Shown piece after piece: positions 24,992 to 33,664 of a stretch of DNA of 64,000 nucleotides. Made by a program: the position numbers and the translations under genes. Within the stretch, counting starts at the first letter, position 1. Every line of letters starts with the position of its first letter. The DNA is taken from contig OY282373.1 in the NCBI GenBank assembly GCA_958295805.1, positions 281,001 to 345,000 on the forward strand. Direction: 5' to 3'. The notes beneath the pieces are model-generated. The model was not told the origin of the DNA and made no database searches. It was given only the letters and a program-made list of their open reading frames with translations. The DNA comes from an uncultured Nitrospirales bacterium (lineage in GTDB: Bacteria; Nitrospirota; Nitrospiria; Nitrospirales; UBA8639).

Positions 24992-26458
24992 TCAGGCCCA
25001 AAAAGGAACATATTTCATCATTTTTCTACCGGCATGTTCGTCAAAAGCTTTGATCATGCCCGCGTCGACCGTTTCTCGGATATAGCGAGAAACGGTAGCC
25101 TTGTTGTTCTGCCTGATGCCGAACCGTTCCCTCAGAGATGTGTTGGTCAGAAAGTCTCGCGTCACGTATTTCAAGCAAGCGTGCAGGTAACAGGCCCTCA
25201 CTCGCTCTATTCTGTCCATGTCGACTAGGGCCTTATGGGCAAAGAGAACGACTCGGGTGAAGTTCGGTTGCGTCTTGAAGAGGGGGGCGGGAAGCTGGTA
25301 TCGCTCGATCTCGGCTACCACCTTGTCGATTCCACTGCCGCGTTCCTCACAGATTTCAAAACGACGCATGAGCGAAGTAAGCGTTTCGTTGCGAGAGGCT
25401 GGTGGGTTGTCAAGGAAGCGACTGGTGTCCACCAGCGGTTCCCCGGGATTCGTAATCTCGATACGGCGTTCGAATATTTCCACCATCGGCCCGGCACCGG
25501 TCACGGAGAAGTCCTGATGGATGAGCGCGTTCGCGACCAGTTCACGTACCGCTGATTCAGGAAATTCCGGGATTGTCCGGCGAAACGCCTGCCCCATGAC
25601 CTCGTGCGTGGGCAGCCGGGCGTTGATGTAATCAATCAGTCCCTCAAAGTCGGCGGCGTATCCCTTCTTTCCTTCCTGCTCTCCGGACGCCTCAAGACGA
25701 CCGCTGCCGCGATACTCAACGACACGCAGAGCCTTGCGCTTCAGCCCAGGAAAATCACCAAGGTTTCTGGCGAACAGAATCGCCCCCAGATTCGTGATGT
25801 CGAAGCCTCCCGCTTCGCAGGGTGCAATCAGTCGATCGTGCCGTAACGCGTCAAGAATGGCGGCGCGACCGTCGGGCAGTGGTGTGTTGAGCAGGTCGAA
25901 GTACGCCGGATAGTCAAGCTTGAGCAGAACGTCCTCACCACGTAGCCGTTCGGCGGCGATGCCGTCTTCAAAATTCACCTGGTCGAACACGCGCCAGAGC
26001 GTTCGTTCTTTCTCGGGATAGTCCTTGAGTTTTCTCGTCGTGCTGCTCACGCGGATGTACTCGATGCTCTCGAACGCGACCGGATGGCGCGACGCGCGGT
26101 CAATCTCCAGGAGCACGACGCGCCCTCCGTCGGCCATGATTTCGTGAAAGTGAAAGTCGATACGAGGGTTCAGAAGCCGCAGCAGCCACGTCTCAAGCGG
26201 CTCGTTGCCCTTCTTCGCGGTGGCCGGCGAAAAGTCCGTGCCGGCGACGACGTGCGTTCCGTTCTCAATCCCCCAGAGCAGGTACGCATGGGCCTTGCCG
26301 TGGAGAGCCGCTGCATTGGCCAGTGCCGAGATGTACTTGCCGATAGCGTGCGGGTCACGGTAGTTGACTTTGAATTCAACCCAGTCGGTCTCGTGCGGCA
26401 GTTTGCACAATTCGTGCACCAAGCCAAGAAGATAATCATGATCTCGGTTGCTGTTCAT
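24992..26458 (-). CDS. AlbA_2 / ATP-binding (Schlafen-like, COG2865-type) protein
   Basis: The N-terminal AlbA_2 domain (about 15-150) has ETDWVEFKVNYRDPHAIGKY and ISALANAAALHGKAHAYLLW. The C-terminal half (about 300-420) has a GHKL-like ATPase set: AVRELVANALIHQDF, IEITNPGEP and EERGSGIDKVV. A helix-turn-helix-like tail follows (IRQNNKATVSRYIRETVDAG). These proteins act as regulators or as parts of defence systems. The ATG at 26458 is chosen because the AlbA_2 motif follows closely; it overlaps the upstream DUF1828/1829 gene by 23 bases. Its 3' end is partly duplicated downstream. Confidence 0.88.
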   Translation of the reverse strand: MNSNRDHDYLLGLVHELCKLPHETDWVEFKVNYRDPHAIGKYISALANAAALHGKAHAYLLWGIENGTHVVAGTDFSPATAKKGNEPLETWLLRLLNPRIDFHFHEIMADGGRVVLLEIDRASRHPVAFESIEYIRVSSTTRKLKDYPEKERTLWRVFDQVNFEDGIAAERLRGEDVLLKLDYPAYFDLLNTPLPDGRAAILDALRHDRLIAPCEAGGFDITNLGAILFARNLGDFPGLKRKALRVVEYRGSGRLEASGEQEGKKGYAADFEGLIDYINARLPTHEVMGQAFRRTIPEFPESAVRELVANALIHQDFSVTGAGPMVEIFERRIEITNPGEPLVDTSRFLDNPPASRNETLTSLMRRFEICEERGSGIDKVVAEIERYQLPAPLFKTQPNFTRVVLFAHKALVDMDRIERVRACYLHACLKYVTRDFLTNTSLRERFGIRQNNKATVSRYIRETVDAGMIKAFDEHAGRKMMKYVPFWA

Positions 26459-27233
26459 GGTTCGGTGTGCGCAGCACCTCGGCGAATTCATCCGGCCTTG
26501 ACCAGTGCGATACCGTGGACATCGGTTCGACCAAACGGAAATCCTCATCCCCCCAGACATCGGCTGTGTCATCGAATAGGGAGATGAAGTTCAGGGCCTC
26601 CGGTCCCGTTGCAAAATGATTCAGATCATGCCACGCAGCCAGCACGTGCTCGGTGATTCGACGTGCTGCAGAACGATTTCCCGTGCTCAGCACATAGACT
26701 AGAGAGCTACGTTGAGTACGAATATGAAAATCTACGGTCCACCCACGTCCTGAGCGTCCGGGCAGCCTTTTGGAACGGTCGAATGGCAGCTCGTGCTGGG
26801 TCAGGTAGTCGGCCACTTCATCGGTCATTGATTCGACCGCCCGCGTTCGGAACGTGAACCACAGGTCAGATATCCGTAACGCCGCTTGCGCCACGCGAGT
26901 AACCACCTCGGCCAGCGAGTCCCCAGGTCGGCACCGCGCCTGAAGCATTCCTCGGTAAAATTCGACTCCGTGTGTGACACAGGCGTCTCCGATAAGTTGG
27001 TTCTGCTTCAGAGAACGGCGTAACGACATCGACTGCATTCTGAGCCAACCCGTAGTCTCCGCAAGATCGGTCACCGTAAGCACGTCGCCGTCGGATTTGC
27101 AGAACAAGTCGATGGTATCGCCATCAGGATAAAGGTACGGCGTGCGAATTCGTTGATAGTCGCCGTGTTCCGTACAGGTGAACAGCACGCCGATTTCCTT
27201 CTGCATTGCCTTGCGGATATCGTTGTTGCTCAT
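26436..27233 (-). CDS. DUF1828/DUF1829 domain protein
   Basis: The 265-residue product from the ATG at 27233 has an N-terminal domain with RIRTPYLYPDGDTIDLF and VLTVTDLAETTGWLRMQS, the pattern of DUF1828. A C-terminal domain matching DUF1829 covers strands such as WTVDFHIRTQRSSLVYVLST. The function is unknown, and the family is often found in prophages and defence loci. It overlaps both neighbours: TGATG with the DUF6978-like frame upstream and 23 bases with the AlbA_2 gene downstream. This implies one translationally coupled unit. Confidence 0.75.
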   Translation of the reverse strand: MSNNDIRKAMQKEIGVLFTCTEHGDYQRIRTPYLYPDGDTIDLFCKSDGDVLTVTDLAETTGWLRMQSMSLRRSLKQNQLIGDACVTHGVEFYRGMLQARCRPGDSLAEVVTRVAQAALRISDLWFTFRTRAVESMTDEVADYLTQHELPFDRSKRLPGRSGRGWTVDFHIRTQRSSLVYVLSTGNRSAARRITEHVLAAWHDLNHFATGPEALNFISLFDDTADVWGDEDFRLVEPMSTVSHWSRPDEFAEVLRTPNHEQQPRS

Positions 27234-27684
27234 CAGCATGTCCCCACTCGTTGAAGTGGCAGCCGGTTCAGTCTGCCGCCGTGTTCAATACAAACTTCCG
27301 CGCAGAACTGCTTCCTAACCGCCGCAGGGTCCGAAATCGACGCGGTGATATCATCCGGCACATACGCTTCCTTGTCGCGATATTGCTCAGACCAACGGTG
27401 TTTATGTTTTTCTCCAATCTGATCGCATTGCGGGTTATGGTGGTCCTTGCCCAGGTCGAGTCCGTAGACATGCCCTTCGCCTCTCAGAATGATCACGTAG
27501 CTCAGGCTTTTGCCAACGGATTATAGCGACCTTGAACCAAAAGTGGCCAACCCGTGTCCGACTCAACCTCCGCCCGGAATTGCCAGGCAGGGGAATGGTC
27601 CTCGTCCCGGCTCCAGCCGATATGACCCTTGATATGTTTTGACGCATCCAGGATCGAAGCAAATTCAGTGTTAGTCAGCGACAT
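27233..27684 (-). pseudogene. DUF6978-like gene with a one-base frameshift
   Basis: Two frames make one protein. The first (27684 down to 27502) reads MSLTNTEFASILDASKHIKG ... PLLVQGRYNPLAKA and stops. The second (27496 down to 27233) continues with IILRGEGHVYGLDLGKDHHN ... GEKHKHRWSEQYRDKEAYVP. Adding one C near 27521 joins AKA to LSYVIILRGEG in frame. I associate the HVYGLDLGxDHHNP and EKHKHRW motifs with DUF6978. It may be a real mutation, programmed shifting or a sequencing error. Its start overlaps the hsdS stop by 10 bases. Confidence 0.7.
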
Positions 27685-29138
27685 GCTCCATATTCTCCGA
27701 CCTTGCTGATTCCGTATCCAAGTTTAGCATCATCGACGTCACATTCGTTAACCACGTGGTCATCAATACTGGCAAGATCGTCTGCTTCGTTGATTGGTTC
27801 GGTTCGCTTGGGTTCATCGGGCAGGTTCTCTGCCACCTCGCGCACGTCGAGTTTGCCGGTGACCACGTCGGCGATGAGGCGGGTACGGTATTCGCGCAGC
27901 AATTCGATGTGACGACGGGCACGGGCGATGTCGGCGTCAACGTCGGCGGTGGCCTTGTCGAGATACTCTACGATGGCGGTTTGTTCGGCGAGGGGCGGGA
28001 CAATCATAGGCTGATTTCCAACACCATCCACGCTGACAGCATCGTATGTTGAGCCAGTTGAAACCAATCTCAAACCATGTTCAAGTATTTCGAGTTGGTA
28101 ATGAGCAAATTTCGTTTGCAGAACTTCCTTGTGTGGGAGAATGGCGCAAAGTCCGCGGCCAATGCCGTATACTTGATTGGCGATGTTGAGCCGTCCAACA
28201 GGTGCGCGAACCGACAAAAGTATTGCACCAATCGGACTAATTTTCTGCGGAGCACGACAAAATTGCACAGGATTTGGATGCCTTTCTCCAAACTCCGCAC
28301 AGCCTTGCAGGAATGGCAGGCCGATAGGCTCATCGCTGCAATCACTTCCGGGTGGAGATTGCCCCATCACCAGCGTCACGGAGTGCTTCAGCCGCCTCAC
28401 CTCCCAATGCGCCGGCACGTCGCCGAGCCACTCGATGCCGGAGGGTTTGAGGCGCACATCGGGATCAAGCCCACGAGTAACGGCGCGGTGGATGACGGCC
28501 TGCCGCTGCTCCTCAAGCAGCCCGATGAGCCGCTCCTTGGCACTGATGTAACGGCGAATACGCCCATCAATGTGGTCAAGATAGCGCACAATGGCGGCCT
28601 GATCGGCGAGGGGTGGGAGGGGCAAAAGCGCGGATTTGATTGCATGATGAGACAGTCCATAACGAATTACTCCGTTGGCCGCTATGTGGAACTGATAAGC
28701 AACGGCCGAACTCTGTAAAGAACGAAAGAGATACGCACCGTTGAGCACGGCTTTCAATGGACGCAGCAATGCCAAATGATAACCGCAAATCAAGTCTTTT
28801 GCCGAATATTCAACTAACGCAGGCACTCCTATGTCGTTCCATACTTCCGAATCTTTGGTAATCAGAATGTCTTCGGGTTCTAATCGGAAGCGATCAATTT
28901 CGTCCGCATTAGCAGTTGCTTTCATAAACGGCACGCTGTCGGTAATGCGGTCGTTCTTATAAACGTCAACATAATTGCAAAGTCGGACAGGTAGTTCGCC
29001 GTCTTTGATATGCTTATCAACGTTACTCACTCTCATATTGACAGCGTGTCGTAGCCGCCGCACCTCCCAATGCCCAGGCACGTCGCCAAGCCACTCAAAG
29101 TTGGAGGGTTTGTATTTCAGGTAGGAAGCGAGTTTCAT
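27675..29138 (-). CDS. hsdS: Type I restriction enzyme, S (specificity) subunit
   Basis: The 487-residue protein has two target-recognition domains and two conserved helical spacers. Each half starts with a near-identical motif (FEWLGDVPGHWEVRRLRHAV and IEWLGDVPAHWEVRRLKHSV). Each domain ends with the PLPPLADQAAIVRYLD or VPPLAEQTAIVEYLD motif of HsdS. The end (about 430-487) is an acidic tail not usual in the family. It starts 5 bases after the KAP gene stop and overlaps the next gene. DNA repeats at the two conserved motifs could allow domain exchange. Confidence 0.95.
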   Translation of the reverse strand: MKLASYLKYKPSNFEWLGDVPGHWEVRRLRHAVNMRVSNVDKHIKDGELPVRLCNYVDVYKNDRITDSVPFMKATANADEIDRFRLEPEDILITKDSEVWNDIGVPALVEYSAKDLICGYHLALLRPLKAVLNGAYLFRSLQSSAVAYQFHIAANGVIRYGLSHHAIKSALLPLPPLADQAAIVRYLDHIDGRIRRYISAKERLIGLLEEQRQAVIHRAVTRGLDPDVRLKPSGIEWLGDVPAHWEVRRLKHSVTLVMGQSPPGSDCSDEPIGLPFLQGCAEFGERHPNPVQFCRAPQKISPIGAILLSVRAPVGRLNIANQVYGIGRGLCAILPHKEVLQTKFAHYQLEILEHGLRLVSTGSTYDAVSVDGVGNQPMIVPPLAEQTAIVEYLDKATADVDADIARARRHIELLREYRTRLIADVVTGKLDVREVAENLPDEPKRTEPINEADDLASIDDHVVNECDVDDAKLGYGISKVGEYGACR

Positions 29139-29143
29139 TCCTG

Positions 29144-30589
29144 CTATCGATGTTCCGACAATTTAGTCAATTCAATCAAGCTGGCAAGATACCGAATCGT
29201 GTTTATTGTAATATAATTATTACTAGATAAGACTATTTGTTGTATTGCTTTCGCTAACTCGCATAATCGTTCCGCTCTTTCCTTGCTTGAAGTTCTGGTT
29301 CTTTCAGATAAATACTCAGGGTGGGTCAACGGTTTGCCTTGTGACAAGAGTTCTAGTTGTCGAAAAGACACATTCTCCCTATCTATGAAGTTTTCTGGGT
29401 TATATGTGGCATAGAGAGAAATTTCCATCCAATTGAGATCGTGTTCTAATTGTTCACTCAGTTCCTCGTCACGGATCCACTGTTCAATACAGGTCATCAC
29501 TTCGGCACCAATACGTTCTCCTTGGACGGATCTTCGATAAAGCGTTTGATTTTTTAATTGCAAAGGAATAAGTGCGCTGAGAAGATACGGATACATGCGA
29601 TATCGTTCACGAAGGTTTTTACCGACGAAGACCATCGTTCTAAGACAATAATCAATGTCTCGAAGCGACAATCCTATAAGACCGCAGAAACGAGAAAAGA
29701 AATTGGAAAACTCTGAAAAGTTTTCACTGTGTATACTGTTTTCAGCGCACACACTCAGCGCAGAAAAAAATTCTTCTAGACGGTATCGCTCTATCAAGTG
29801 TTTGCAGAAAGTCTCCGAACTTGCTTCCGGCAACAGAAATTCCATGTCGAAGAAGCGACGAAGATAAACGTCTGAATCGATGTCTCCGTAGATTGACCGA
29901 ATTGACGAACACAGTTCATCACGGTTGATGCCGAAAACGAAAACCATGCCAGGAACGTCGAATACGTGCTTGACCCGCTCCAGCAGTTCAACGGCGAAAG
30001 TCGGCCGGCATCTATCAAGTTCATCTATTATGAAAATCAGTGGATGTTTGGACTTTTCCCACACTCCGTCGGATAGTTGTTTTAATCCCTTTATCAGTTC
30101 ATGTTTATTTGTTCTTTGATCTGCATACTCTTTGAGAATCTTGTCCCCGGATTCGGGCAGTATCACTCCTGCATGTTTTTTCAAGAGACTGCGAAAGTTT
30201 TGCTCAATAAATTTCCTAATTTGCTGACCTTTTTCTTCAAACCCTTTATTTTTTGAGAGATGATCCGAAAGTTGCCCGATAATCGCGACGAGAGGATCGT
30301 CGCAAAAGTCATCCTTCCACGCGTTGAAATAAATTGCTTGAAAACCATCCCGTTCCAATTGTTTTTGCCAACGCTTGAGGAAGAACGTCTTGCCTGTTCC
30401 CCAATGCCCGTTCAAACTGATGACGAAGGGGTTTGTCTGATCCCGAACTAAGTTCGTCAGGCTTTCGGCAACCTTCAATCGATCCAGCGCGTCATCAGCC
30501 CAGATATCGTCGGCCGAAATCTCCGGTTCGGTCAATTTTAGTGACATGCTTTTTTTCAAGTCTTCGGTTGTTGGTGAATTTTCGTTCAT
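29144..30589 (-). CDS. KAP-family P-loop NTPase
   Basis: The 481-residue protein has Walker A GHWGTGKTFFLKRW, a KAP-type YFNAWKDDF motif, Walker B in LIFIIDELDRCRPTFAVELL, and a downstream sensor region (VFVFGINRDELCSSI). No transmembrane insert is obvious. KAP NTPases are STAND-like signalling ATPases, and several act in anti-phage defence. A GGAGACG site precedes the ATG. Composition is clearly more AT-rich than the neighbouring hsdS and fic genes, suggesting separate acquisition. It sits 5 bases upstream of hsdS, so the two may be cotranscribed. Confidence 0.9.
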   Translation of the reverse strand: MNENSPTTEDLKKSMSLKLTEPEISADDIWADDALDRLKVAESLTNLVRDQTNPFVISLNGHWGTGKTFFLKRWQKQLERDGFQAIYFNAWKDDFCDDPLVAIIGQLSDHLSKNKGFEEKGQQIRKFIEQNFRSLLKKHAGVILPESGDKILKEYADQRTNKHELIKGLKQLSDGVWEKSKHPLIFIIDELDRCRPTFAVELLERVKHVFDVPGMVFVFGINRDELCSSIRSIYGDIDSDVYLRRFFDMEFLLPEASSETFCKHLIERYRLEEFFSALSVCAENSIHSENFSEFSNFFSRFCGLIGLSLRDIDYCLRTMVFVGKNLRERYRMYPYLLSALIPLQLKNQTLYRRSVQGERIGAEVMTCIEQWIRDEELSEQLEHDLNWMEISLYATYNPENFIDRENVSFRQLELLSQGKPLTHPEYLSERTRTSSKERAERLCELAKAIQQIVLSSNNYITINTIRYLASLIELTKLSEHR

Positions 30590-30730
30590 TCTTCGTCTCC
30601 TATAATCTCATCCAGTAATCTTTCCGTTTTTCGCTCCAACACCAAAATACTCATGAATTTCTCGTCGGCTGCGGCTTGTAGGAGTTGGGGTAGTTACGGT
30701 TGCTCTGGTCAGTCATCGTGCGCTTTTTGG

Positions 30731-31117
30731 TCAGGCCGTGTTGACGACTGCTTGGAGGGATTGGTCGAACGTCATAATTTTGCTGATGCCCCGCCTGCGG
30801 CAGCTTGCGAGGTGGCAGAGGTCCCGTGCCTTTAGCATGGGATGTTGTTCATGGAGTTGCCGAGCCAGCGTGACGTCCCTGTCTTCCAGCGGCCACACTT
30901 CCACTCCCGATCTGACGGCCAACGATAGTGCCGCGTCAAGGGTCTCCAGTCTCCCGACGGGGATATAGGCATGCGCCAATTCTTGTAGCACTTCCGCTGA
31001 CGTGCATAAAGGAGTGCGGGTGCGGTTGGACTCGACGAAGAATTTTCGGGCAGGTTCTCGAAGGGGGTGCGGCCGTCCCACCGCGTACATGAAGACGTTC
31101 GTGTCAACGAAGATCAC
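30731..31117 (-). CDS. PIN-domain (VapC-like) toxin
   Basis: The 128-residue product begins at a GTG (31117) with MIFVDTNVFMYAVGRPHP. Acidic residues match the PIN active site: Asp in FVDTN, Glu in VLQELAHAY, Asp in KARDLCHLA, and Asp in IMTFDQSL. It is probably a metal-dependent ribonuclease that cleaves tRNA or other RNA. The start codon overlaps the stop of the upstream antitoxin (GTGA), a usual toxin-antitoxin arrangement. The frame also extends upstream to 31303, overlapping the antitoxin, which is implausible. Confidence 0.87.
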   Translation of the reverse strand: MIFVDTNVFMYAVGRPHPLREPARKFFVESNRTRTPLCTSAEVLQELAHAYIPVGRLETLDAALSLAVRSGVEVWPLEDRDVTLARQLHEQHPMLKARDLCHLASCRRRGISKIMTFDQSLQAVVNTA

Positions 31118-31389
31118 GTGTTGGATGCGCCTCGTCTTTGCGAGTGGTTGATGACGTCGAGGTGCTTGTTCCATTCCGGTTCCACCTCGGGGCCTTCCAT
31201 CGCGTCGCACGCCTGGAAGAATCGTTTGATCTCCGCCGATGACTTGAAAGGATTTGAGTGCTGTTGTTCTTCGAGACGCTCGCGGGCAGCGGTCCTCAGC
31301 CATGCACTCAACGTCATGCCCTCTCTTCGCGCTTGGTGGAAGAAACGGTCGCGGTCCTCATCGGGTATCACGAGTTGAACTCTAGCCAT
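31114..31389 (-). CDS. Antitoxin partner of the PIN toxin (ribbon-helix-helix-like)
   Basis: The 91-residue product begins MARVQLVIPDEDRDRFFHQA and continues REGMTLSAWLRTAARERLEE, the strand-helix-helix pattern of ribbon-helix-helix antitoxins. The C-terminus (FFQACDAMEGPEVEPEWNKH) would wrap the toxin. A GAGAGGAA ribosome site precedes the ATG at 31389, so the open ATG 13 codons earlier is not preferred. The pair probably represses its own promoter; no operator was identified. Confidence 0.85.
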   Translation of the reverse strand: MARVQLVIPDEDRDRFFHQARREGMTLSAWLRTAARERLEEQQHSNPFKSSAEIKRFFQACDAMEGPEVEPEWNKHLDVINHSQRRGASNT

Positions 31390-31489
31390 GGCATTCCTCT
31401 CTCCGTGATGTGTATGAACTTTACACAACTTTTCCCTGAGAGATCAAATTTTTCGCTACAAATGATCGCAGGAAAAAGTCAGGCCGACA

Positions 31490-32677
31490 TCACGGCACCT
31501 CCGTTCCTTCGTTCAGGATGGAAAGATACTGGTCATAGACGAAGAGTCGGTTTCGGCGTTTGCCCGTGATCTCGCGGGCGATGCCGTGGTTGACGAGCCG
31601 TTCCATTGCTGATGAGGCGGTGGGAAAGGAGAGCGTCGTGCGTTTGCGTATTTCGGACAGGGACAGAATCGGTTGCTCCTTCAGTGCTTCATGCACGCGC
31701 AATGCGGAATCAGTGCGGCGGCCTTGTTGCTCTATGGTTGCCCGGTCCGATGCGAAGATCTGCGACAAGCGGAGGGACATGGCGGCGGCGCCTTCAGCCG
31801 TGACGCGCACGCCTTCAAGAAAGAACGCGAGCCATGCCTCCCAATCACCGGTGCGGCGCACGTGCGTCAGCAGGTCGTAGTAGGCGTTTCTGTGTTGCTT
31901 GAAGTACAGGCTCAAATACAGGAGCGGTTCCCGCAGCACTCTGGCTTGACACAACAGGAACGTGATGAGCAGCCTTCCTACACGTCCGTTCCCGTCAAGG
32001 AAGGGGTGAATGGTCTCAAACTGTACGTGCGCAAGTCCCGCCCGAATCAGCACGGGCAGCCTGCCGGCGCCGTCCCGCGATACGGGGTCATCGCCGGCGT
32101 GAAGGAATCGCTCAAGTGCGGTCATGCAGTCAGGCACGGCAGCGGGTGACGGTGGCACGAAGACGGCGTTGCCGGGTCGGGATCCGCCGACCCAGTTCTG
32201 GGACACACGAAATTCTCCGGGCGTTTTGCCGTGGCCTCGTCCCTTTGACAACAGCACGCCGTGAATCTCGCGGATCAGTCGATTGCACAATGGGAAGCCG
32301 TCTGCCAGACGATGCAGGCCATGTTTCAGCGCAGCCACGTAGTTGGAGACTTCGACAACGTCACCAAGCGGGACTCCGGGCGCCTCCTCCAACTCAAAAA
32401 GCAAGAGGTCGGACAGCGTGGATTGCGTCCCTTCTATTTGCGATGAGAGTACGGCTTCTTTGCGGACGTAGGTATGGAGAAAGAGTGCCTGATCCGGCAG
32501 GATGGTCGAGATACCGTCAAGGCGTCCAAGGGCAAGTACGGCCGATTCGAGTGCTTGTTGCAACGGGCCGTCCAGTGCCAATGGGGGGGTCGGCGGTAAT
32601 GGGGCAGGGATGAACGCGCGGACCTGTTCGCCTCCGACGCTTGTCACCTGGTATCGACCGCTTTCTCCGCGTTGCAT
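31490..32677 (-). CDS. Fic-family protein with N-terminal inhibitory motif and winged helix
   Basis: The Fic motif HPFLDGNGRVGR (residues 224-235) is complete, with catalytic His224, so AMPylation or a related nucleotide transfer is expected. SSQIEG (78-83) matches the (S/T)xxxE(G/N) inhibitory motif, placed before the Fic core as in class II proteins. The C-terminus (about 330-380) holds a winged helix (LSEIRKRTTLSFPTASSAME). Such Fic proteins often lie inside type I restriction loci. It sits between the hsdM repeat region and the toxin-antitoxin pair, all on the same strand. Confidence 0.93.
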   Translation of the reverse strand: MQRGESGRYQVTSVGGEQVRAFIPAPLPPTPPLALDGPLQQALESAVLALGRLDGISTILPDQALFLHTYVRKEAVLSSQIEGTQSTLSDLLLFELEEAPGVPLGDVVEVSNYVAALKHGLHRLADGFPLCNRLIREIHGVLLSKGRGHGKTPGEFRVSQNWVGGSRPGNAVFVPPSPAAVPDCMTALERFLHAGDDPVSRDGAGRLPVLIRAGLAHVQFETIHPFLDGNGRVGRLLITFLLCQARVLREPLLYLSLYFKQHRNAYYDLLTHVRRTGDWEAWLAFFLEGVRVTAEGAAAMSLRLSQIFASDRATIEQQGRRTDSALRVHEALKEQPILSLSEIRKRTTLSFPTASSAMERLVNHGIAREITGKRRNRLFVYDQYLSILNEGTEVP

Positions 32678-32749
32678 GATGAGACCTTTGCAAAGATCGA
32701 ATGACGGCTTCCTGATACTTGCCGATTAGGTAAATAAATCAAATACTTC

Positions 32750-33480
32750 TGGATTCCCGCCTACGCGGGAATGACAGTGTAGCGTGGCCCGTGACTGGCT
32801 TATGGTCACCTGGCCCCCTCCAGCATTCCCCCAGCCTTCCCCCCTGTCATTCCCGCAGTTTTAAGCGGGAATCCAGCGTCGTTTTCTCCCCGCCCCACGG
32901 CAGCCCCACGGACCCAAGCCGCACCGGGTTCCGGCCTTCCCGAATTCCCTGCCCGTTCCCCTGGATTCCCGCCTACGCGGGAATGACAGAAATGGTCTCT
33001 TTCAGCCCTCCCCCTCAAATGGTCCTTCGTCACCTGCCCCTCCATCCTCCCGGCAGGTGTAAGCGGGAATCTAGAGCCCTCCCCTCTGTCATTCCCGCAG
33101 TTTTAAGCGGGAATCCAGCGTCGTTCTCCCTCCGCCCCACGGCAGCCACACGGACCCCGGCCAGACCGGGTTCCGGCCTTCCCGAATTCCCTGCCCGTTC
33201 CCCTGGATTCCCGCCTACGCGGGAATGACAGAAATGGTCTCTTTCAGCCCTCCCCCTCAAATGGTACTTCGTCACCTGCCCCTCCATCCTCCCGGCAGGT
33301 GTAAGCGGGAATCTAGAGCCCTCCCCTCTGTCATTCCCGCAGTTTTAAGCGGGAATCCAGCGTCGTTCTCCCTCCGCCCCACGGCAGCCCCACGTACCCC
33401 GGCCAGAACGGGTTCCGGCCCTCCCGAATTCCCTGCCCGTTCCCCTGGATTTCCGCCTACGCGGGAATGACAGATTAACT
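32750..33480. repeat. 242-bp tandem repeat, about 2.7 copies, built from dRS3-like palindromes
   Basis: The main array covers about 32818-33478 with a period of 242 bases (CTGTCATTCCCGCAG at 32844 and 33086; CTAGAGCCCT at 33071 and 33313). Each unit has two inverted elements. One is ATTCCC-GCAGTTTTAAGC-GGGAAT. The other is ATTCCC-GCCTACGC-GGGAAT, which matches the dRS3 formula known from Neisseria (ATTCCC-N8-GGGAAT). An isolated copy lies at 32753 and degenerate ones near 33450 and 33510. Open frames here are repeat translations and not genes. The rest of the gap to 33664 appears empty. Confidence 0.9.
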
Positions 33481-33664
33481 TCATCTGTTGTTGTCACTGG
33501 TACATCTGGATTTCTGCGTGCGTGGGAATGACAGTTTTGTAAAGGTCTCACAATGGGGCATCTTATTAAAAATGCCTGAATAACCCGCATGACTATTTAA
33601 TTTTTGGAGCCAACCTTAAATAGCAAGACGGATTGTTGCAAGGGGCAGGGTTTGAAGTCCGCGG

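Noticed and set aside
24577-25085. Plus-strand frames over the 84-base repeats
   Set aside because: They read the repeat and the antisense of the AlbA_2 tail; no consistent coding character.
32791-33590. Several 60-145-residue frames with nearly identical protein sequence
   Set aside because: They are translations of the 242-bp tandem repeat on both strands.
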